This document shows, piece by piece, positions 59,785 through 64,000 of a stretch of DNA of 64,000 bases (positions are counted from its first letter, which is position 1; the number at the start of each line of letters is the position of its first letter). The translations under genes were made by a program, and so were the position numbers. The notes beneath the pieces are model-generated. The model had not been told where the DNA came from. It did no database searches and was given only the letters and a program-made list of their open reading frames with translations. Origin of the DNA: Bryobacterales bacterium (GTDB lineage Bacteria; Acidobacteriota; Terriglobia; Bryobacterales; Bryobacteraceae); contig CANFEY010000002.1 of NCBI GenBank assembly GCA_947446025.1, forward strand, positions 1-64,000. Reading direction: 5' to 3'.

Positions 59785-60659
59785 TTCCCGATCCGCCCCA
59801 TCTTGCCGGACTGGTAATCCTCCACCGCCTGCTGCACTTCTTCCCGCGTGTTCATCACGAACGGACCATACCGCGCCACCGGCTCCCCAATCGGCTCCCC
59901 GGAGAGCAACAGCACCTGCACCGGTTCCGCCGAATCCGACGCCGCCTCCAGCCGCACCGCGTCCGCATCCCGAGCGAACGTCACCATGTTGTGCGCCTCC
60001 ACCCGCTTTCCGCCAAAAACGCCCGAGCCCTGGAAAACATACGCCAGCGCATTCGCCGACTTCGGCACCGCCTGCTCCACACCCGCCCCCGGAGCCAGCG
60101 TGAAGTGCAGATACTGAATCGGAATCCGAGTATCAATCACCGCCCGCGCCCCCAGCGCCTCGCCCGCGATCACCCGCACATGGACTTTCCCATCGGCGCT
60201 GCTCGCCTCCGGAATCCTAGCCTTCGGCACCTCTTGATACCGGGGTGCAATCATCTTGTCCCGCTTCGGCAAGTTCACCCAAATCTGGAACCCATGCATG
60301 TGCCCGCCCGTCCGCAGGAACTCCGCCTCGGGATTTTCAGAGTGCACCAGCCCCGCTCCGGCCGTCATCCACTGCACATCCCCCGGCTCAATTTTCCCCG
60401 CGTGCCCATGCGAATCCCGATGCTCAAACCGCCCGGACAGCATGTAGGTGATCGTCTCAAACCCCCGATGCGGATGGTCCGGGAACCCCTTGGCCGAATT
60501 CGGAGCTACATCCATCGGCCCCATCTCATCCAGCAGCAGGAACGGATCAAATGAGGACAGCGCGTGCGTGTGCGAAGGAAACGGCCGGTGTACCAGCACT
60601 CCAGCCCCCTCCATCACCGGCGAGCCTGGAACGATTTGAGAGACGGATCGAGTCATCAT
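59781..60659 (-). CDS. Pirin family protein
   Basis: About 292 residues with two cupin domains. The first holds the metal site GFPDHPHRGFETITYMLSG (His, His) with ENPEAEFLRTGGHMHGFQIW; the C-terminal cupin is divergent (LAPGAGVEQAVPKSANALAY). Members act as quercetinases or as transcription cofactors. ATG 60659 or 60656 opens the protein; farther upstream is the divergent PilZ gene. Confidence 0.85.
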   Translation of the reverse strand: MMTRSVSQIVPGSPVMEGAGVLVHRPFPSHTHALSSFDPFLLLDEMGPMDVAPNSAKGFPDHPHRGFETITYMLSGRFEHRDSHGHAGKIEPGDVQWMTAGAGLVHSENPEAEFLRTGGHMHGFQIWVNLPKRDKMIAPRYQEVPKARIPEASSADGKVHVRVIAGEALGARAVIDTRIPIQYLHFTLAPGAGVEQAVPKSANALAYVFQGSGVFGGKRVEAHNMVTFARDADAVRLEAASDSAEPVQVLLLSGEPIGEPVARYGPFVMNTREEVQQAVEDYQSGKMGRIGN

Positions 60660-60724
60660 GTCTAGTTTAGATGCACCTCCTGCCGTTTCGATGCACACGC
60701 GCTTCTGCTATCCTCTACGCAGCG

Positions 60725-61189
60725 ATGCACGCGGAATCCGAAGAGATCGCGCTCTACCTCAAAGGCCAGCTGAGCCGGGACGCCCTTCCCGCTTTGGAGC
60801 ATCACCTGGCCTCGTGTGAGTCCTGTGTGCAAACCCTCCGTGAGCAGGACCGCTACCTGTGGTGCCTAGCCGAAATCAGCACCAACGAGTTCTCCCCCGA
60901 AGGCGAACAGCGCCAATACCCCCGCTTGGCCACCGATGAACCCGCCGTTATCCAATCGCTGGCACCCTTCGCCACGGAGGCCTGGGACGTCCGCATCGTC
61001 GATGTATCCAAAGGCGGCGTCCGCATCCAAACCCCGCGTCCCCTAGCCCCCGATTCTCTCATCCGCGTCAGCATGAAATTCTCTATAGCCTGCGGCGACG
61101 TCCGCCACTGTACGCCCACACCGACCGGCTACCAAGCCGGCATCCGCCTCCACGACTACTTCCTAGCAAACACCGCCCGGTCCTTCTAG
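60725..61189 (+). CDS. PilZ domain protein with putative zinc-finger N-terminus
   Basis: A 154-residue protein. Residues 1-45 look like the anti-sigma zinc finger family (YLKGQLSRDALPALEHHLAS followed by CESC). Residues ~60-150 form a PilZ domain (RQYPRLATDEPAV with its R-x-x-x-R, and VSKGGVRI for D/N-x-S-x-x-G), the c-di-GMP binding motif with Val-Asp-Val before Ser. It may link c-di-GMP to surface regulation. Start 60725 is chosen to begin before the finger. Confidence 0.7.
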   Translation: MHAESEEIALYLKGQLSRDALPALEHHLASCESCVQTLREQDRYLWCLAEISTNEFSPEGEQRQYPRLATDEPAVIQSLAPFATEAWDVRIVDVSKGGVRIQTPRPLAPDSLIRVSMKFSIACGDVRHCTPTPTGYQAGIRLHDYFLANTARSF

Positions 61190-61212
61190 CCCCATCGCGC
61201 AAGCGTGGGGCT
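61188..61212. repeat. AGCCCC-type hairpin repeat, copy 2
   Basis: AGCCCCATCGCGCAAGCGTGGGGCT forms a 5-6 bp G+C stem. Its reverse complement matches the element at 1388-1412 with only a few differences. Here too it separates convergent genes and overlaps the TAG stop of the PilZ gene. Confidence 0.6.
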
Positions 61213-61213
61213 G

Positions 61214-62194
61214 CTAAGGATAGTGACGCAGATTGTTGTAAGCGTGCTCAATATGACTCAACCGCGCCGAGGCGAGATTCGTCCACGCCGAATACTTCTC
61301 GAGCGTCACCGTCCGCTTGAGATCGTCCAAGCTCCTACCCTCCGCGATCCCCTTAGACACCGCCGCCATCACGTCTTCCAAAAACTCCCGGTTCGCCACC
61401 ACATCCGCCCGCGTGCCGAGCCTCCGCCCGTGCCCCGGAATCAGAATGTCAAAGTCCAGCGCCTCCACCGCCTTGATCGACGCAATCCATTCACGCAGCG
61501 GCGTCCAATCGTACTCCGCCCACACCGGCGGCGCGCTCCCCGGAAAAATGAAATCGACAGCCATCACCGCCCGCTCCGCCGGAAAATACACCACGCTCAT
61601 ATCGTCCGAATGGTTGCGCCCCGGATGCAGTAGCTCCACCGTCTTGCCCCCCAGCGTCAGCACGCGCCGCCCCGCATAGGTCGAGTCCGGCTTGCGGATC
61701 TCAAGGTTCAGCTCCTCCGGTGCAATCGCTCCATCGTGGTTGCGATCCAACCTCTCAAAGTTCGGCACATAGCCACCGCTCGCCTCCGCGCGATCCAGCT
61801 TGCCGTTGCCGTTCGTATCCAGGTTGCCCCCGGCCAGCCGGTGCAGCTTCCCGTCCAAATTCTTCGCAACATTCTCATGCGTGATCACCTGCGGGCCCGC
61901 CCCATACGCCGCCGCGCCCTCCGCATGATCGAAGTCGTGATGGCTGTAGACAATGTACCTGACAGGCTTGTTGAACCGCTTCTCCAGCGCTGGCCTCAAC
62001 CACGTGGCCTGCTCAGTACTCACCGGATCCGCCAGAACAATTCCGTCCGCCGTCACCAGGAACACCGTATTCGCCCCGCCGCTGACGAAGTAAAGATCGC
62101 CGCGCACCTGCGTGATCTCCCGCGCAGCGCCGCCCCCCTGTGCCAGAACCACGCTCGCCGCCGCCAATCCAAACGCAAGAATCGTGTGCCGCAT
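61214..62194 (-). CDS. MBL-fold hydrolase with inserted EF-hand pair
   Basis: A 326-residue exported protein (signal to about VVLAQ). The MBL motif reads YSHHDFDHAEG (residues 83-93), with Asp at the second His position, then HPGRNHSDD and IPGHGRR. Between the two halves lie two EF-hand loops: D126-TNGNGKLDRA-E137 and D150-RNHDGAIAPE-E161. EF-hands bind calcium, so a calcium-tuned metallohydrolase is plausible. No close family is known to me. Confidence 0.78.
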   Translation of the reverse strand: MRHTILAFGLAAASVVLAQGGGAAREITQVRGDLYFVSGGANTVFLVTADGIVLADPVSTEQATWLRPALEKRFNKPVRYIVYSHHDFDHAEGAAAYGAGPQVITHENVAKNLDGKLHRLAGGNLDTNGNGKLDRAEASGGYVPNFERLDRNHDGAIAPEELNLEIRKPDSTYAGRRVLTLGGKTVELLHPGRNHSDDMSVVYFPAERAVMAVDFIFPGSAPPVWAEYDWTPLREWIASIKAVEALDFDILIPGHGRRLGTRADVVANREFLEDVMAAVSKGIAEGRSLDDLKRTVTLEKYSAWTNLASARLSHIEHAYNNLRHYP

Positions 62195-62234
62195 CGCCCC
62201 AATCTAACAGATGCCGAGCGTATAATCGAGGCAG

Positions 62235-62795
62235 ATGCGCCTGTTTCTCTTAGCGCTGACCGCCATCTCCGCATTCGCGGCCTCACCCCAATTCACCCTG
62301 CCCGACACCTCCGGCACCCGCCACACCCAGCAGGAGTGGCGCGACAAAAAAGCCGTCGTCGTGTTCTACATCATGACCGATTGCCCTCTCTCCAACGGCT
62401 ATGTCCCCGAAATGAACCGCATCGCCGCCGACTACAAGCGCCATGGAGTCGCCGTCTACGCCGCGCACGCCGACCCCTTCGTCACCGACGCCGCCGTGCG
62501 CAAGCACGCCGAAGAGTTCGGTTACACCTTCCCCGTGCTGCTCGACAGCAAACTCGCCCTGGCCCGCGCCGCCGGAGCCGCCACCGTCCCCGAAGTCGCC
62601 CTCTTCTCGCCAACAGGCGAGCTGCAATACCTGGGCCGCATCGACAATCGCATGGAAGATATCACCCGCCGCCGCAACGCGGCCACCGAATTCGAACTAC
62701 GCGCGGCGCTCGACGCTGTGCTCGCCGGCCGCCCCCCCGCCGTCACCAGAACCCGAGCCGTCGGCTGTTCCATCAATCTTCAAGGAGTCAAATGA
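62235..62795 (+). CDS. Secreted redoxin (AhpC/TSA-like)
   Basis: A 186-residue protein with a signal (LFLLALTAISAFAA). FTLPDTSGTRHTQQEWRDKK and VVVFYIMTDCPLSNGYVPEM show the thioredoxin fold with a single Cys at the peroxidatic or C-P-L position. A second Cys lies near the C-terminus (AVGCSIN). It resembles the redoxins found beside copper monooxygenase/cytochrome genes, and may protect or deliver copper. Its stop overlaps the ATG of the next gene. Confidence 0.78.
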   Translation: MRLFLLALTAISAFAASPQFTLPDTSGTRHTQQEWRDKKAVVVFYIMTDCPLSNGYVPEMNRIAADYKRHGVAVYAAHADPFVTDAAVRKHAEEFGYTFPVLLDSKLALARAAGAATVPEVALFSPTGELQYLGRIDNRMEDITRRRNAATEFELRAALDAVLAGRPPAVTRTRAVGCSINLQGVK

Positions 62796-64000
62796 AGCTG
62801 CTCGCCTTCGCACTGACTGCGGCCACGCTGGTCGCCGCCCCCACCTTTAACAAGGACGTCGCGCCCATCCTCTTCGAAAACTGCGCCACCTGCCACCGCC
62901 CCGGCGAAGTCGCGCCGTTCTCCCTGCTCACCTACCAGGACGCCGCCAAGCGAGCATCCCTCATCGCCCTCGCCACCGGCAAGCGCTTCATGCCGCCCTG
63001 GAAGCCCGAACCCGGCTTCGGCGAATTCGCCCACGAACGCCGCCTCACCGACGCGCAAATCGCCACGCTCGCCGAATGGGCCGCCACCGGCGCGCAGGAA
63101 GGCGAAGGGCCCACCCCCGTCGCCCTCAAATTCCCCCAAGGCTGGCAGCTCGGTCAACCCGACCGCGAATACAAAATGCCGGTATCCTTCGAAGTCCCCG
63201 CCGACGGACCCGACCGCTTCGAATGCTTCGTCATCCCCTCCGAACTCGCCCAAGACGTCTTCGTAGGCGGCGCCGAATTCCGACCCGGCAATCCCCGCGT
63301 TGTGCATCATGCGCTCGTGATGCTCGACACCACCGGTCGAGCCCGCGAAATGGCCAAGGCGAACAACGGTTCCAGCTACCCCTGCTTCGGCGGAGCACGC
63401 ATCGGCCAAGGCGGCCTGCTCTTCGGCTGGGCCCCCGGCTCGGTCCCGCCGCCCGTCGAACCCGGCATTTCCCGCAGGCTCGAAAAAGGCACGGACATTG
63501 TAGTGCAGCTCCACTACCACCCCTCCGGCAAAGTTGAGCGTGATCAATCCATGCTCGGCCTCCATCTCTCCGGCCCGCCCACCAAAGGCGTCGCGATGAT
63601 GCTGATGCTCAACACCAACATCTACATCCCCGCCGGCGCAACCGACTACCGCGTCAAAGCATCGACGACCCTGCCCCAAGCAGGCGAGCTGTTCGCCATC
63701 GCCCCGCACGCCCACTACCTGGGCAAGGGAATGAAGCTCACCGCGAACTTGCCAGACGGCTCCACCAAGCCGCTCATCTATATCAAGGATTGGGATTTCA
63801 ACTGGCAAGGGCAGTATCGCTATAAGGACCCCATCAAGCTCCCCGCCGGCACCCGCATCGATCTGGAGTTCAGCTACGACAACTCCACCGCGAATCCGCA
63901 GAACCCCTCGAATCCGCCCAAAATGGTCCGTTGGGGCGAACAAACCACCGACGAAATGGCAGTGGCCTTCCTAGGAATCCTGCTGCCCAAGCCCGAAGAT
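62792..64000 (+). CDS. Copper type II ascorbate-dependent monooxygenase-like protein with cytochrome c domain (3' cut)
   Basis: An open frame of 403 codons runs off the window end. Residues 1-16 form a signal. Residues 17-90 are a haem domain (CATCH at 31-35). The remainder follows the PHM/DBH fold: VVHHALVM (first copper His pair), QLHYHPSG (H-x-H) and FAIAPHAHYLGKGMKL (H-x-H with a later Met). It may hydroxylate a substrate in the periplasm. The ATGA overlap with the redoxin marks an operon. Confidence 0.75.
   Translation, partial: MKLLAFALTAATLVAAPTFNKDVAPILFENCATCHRPGEVAPFSLLTYQDAAKRASLIALATGKRFMPPWKPEPGFGEFAHERRLTDAQIATLAEWAATGAQEGEGPTPVALKFPQGWQLGQPDREYKMPVSFEVPADGPDRFECFVIPSELAQDVFVGGAEFRPGNPRVVHHALVMLDTTGRAREMAKANNGSSYPCFGGARIGQGGLLFGWAPGSVPPPVEPGISRRLEKGTDIVVQLHYHPSGKVERDQSMLGLHLSGPPTKGVAMMLMLNTNIYIPAGATDYRVKASTTLPQAGELFAIAPHAHYLGKGMKLTANLPDGSTKPLIYIKDWDFNWQGQYRYKDPIKLPAGTRIDLEFSYDNSTANPQNPSNPPKMVRWGEQTTDEMAVAFLGILLPKPED

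Noticed and set aside
62780-63943. 387-codon minus-strand open frame over the copper monooxygenase
   Set aside because: Gly/Glu-rich antisense translation; the plus strand has CxxCH and copper-ligand motifs that define the real gene.

Overview
The window looks like a chromosomal contig from an acidobacterium of the Bryobacterales / Candidatus Solibacter lineage. This rests on two proteins carrying the 'Solibacter uncharacterized C-terminal' domain (TIGR03437 type), two DUF6152 proteins, an Oar-like TonB receptor with an N-terminal carboxypeptidase-regulatory domain, a PEP-CTERM protein, several PQQ enzymes and many secreted c-type cytochromes, all in high-GC DNA. No marker gene fixes the species, so this is inference from gene content.

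Layout. 1-1400: the 3' half of an initiator tRNA, a decayed tyrosine integrase, and the end of a Tad pilus locus (a TadG-like tail and two TadE-like pseudopilins). 1.4-3.9 kb: a three-gene ABC importer of the sulfonate/nitrate/pyrimidine type. 3.9-9.1 kb: secreted proteins of unknown function, including a DUF6152 gene with its partner and an alpha/beta hydrolase, an MFS exporter and a cupin. 9.1-13.3 kb: a frameshift-fused gene, ssb, a rhomboid protease with a zinc ribbon, and an aldolase/alcohol dehydrogenase pair. 13.3-18.4 kb: two broken genes, an S53 sedolisin protease and an FAD oxidoreductase. 18.4-23.9 kb: a maleylacetate reductase/dienelactone hydrolase pair, then a cytochrome-fused PQQ sugar dehydrogenase, an MBL hydrolase and an FMN alpha-hydroxyacid oxidase. 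23.9-28.7 kb: a HicAB module with a frameshifted toxin, an M48-like pseudoenzyme, and a second MBL/DUF6152/partner operon. 28.7-37.2 kb: a periplasmic oxidation cluster (dihaem cytochrome, TonB receptor, PQQ alcohol dehydrogenase with an apparent lanthanide-type D-x-D motif, beta-helix protein). 37.2-48.4 kb: a fatty-acid hydroxylase, a PEP-CTERM protein, an octahaem cytochrome, a BNR/NHL surface protein broken by one amber codon, a GH88 hydrolase and an internally deleted gene. 48.4-54.5 kb: the arginine operon argF-argG-argH-argR behind an ARG-box-like operator, followed by a transporter/spermidine-synthase-like fusion. 55.2-61.2 kb: housekeeping genes (ruvX, mltG, recX), an AI-2E permease, a pirin and a PilZ protein. 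61.2-64.0 kb: an MBL hydrolase with an EF-hand pair, a redoxin, and a copper type II monooxygenase with a haem domain cut by the window end.

Two themes stand out. First, the envelope: many products carry signal peptides and belong to periplasmic oxidation, electron transfer or hydrolysis, and DUF6152 plus a secreted partner recurs twice beside a hydrolase. Second, lesions: integrase, TadG-like gene, S53 protease, FAD oxidoreductase, HicA, BNR/NHL protein, a DVTGTW-type protein and the 9.1-9.8 kb gene each carry a frameshift, nonsense codon, deletion or truncation. Either the region is decaying or the assembly contains indel errors; the sequence alone cannot decide. Two families of short palindromes (GGTGTCTGACACC, three copies; AGCCCC-type hairpin, two copies) sit at the 3' ends of convergent genes and often supply their stop codons.
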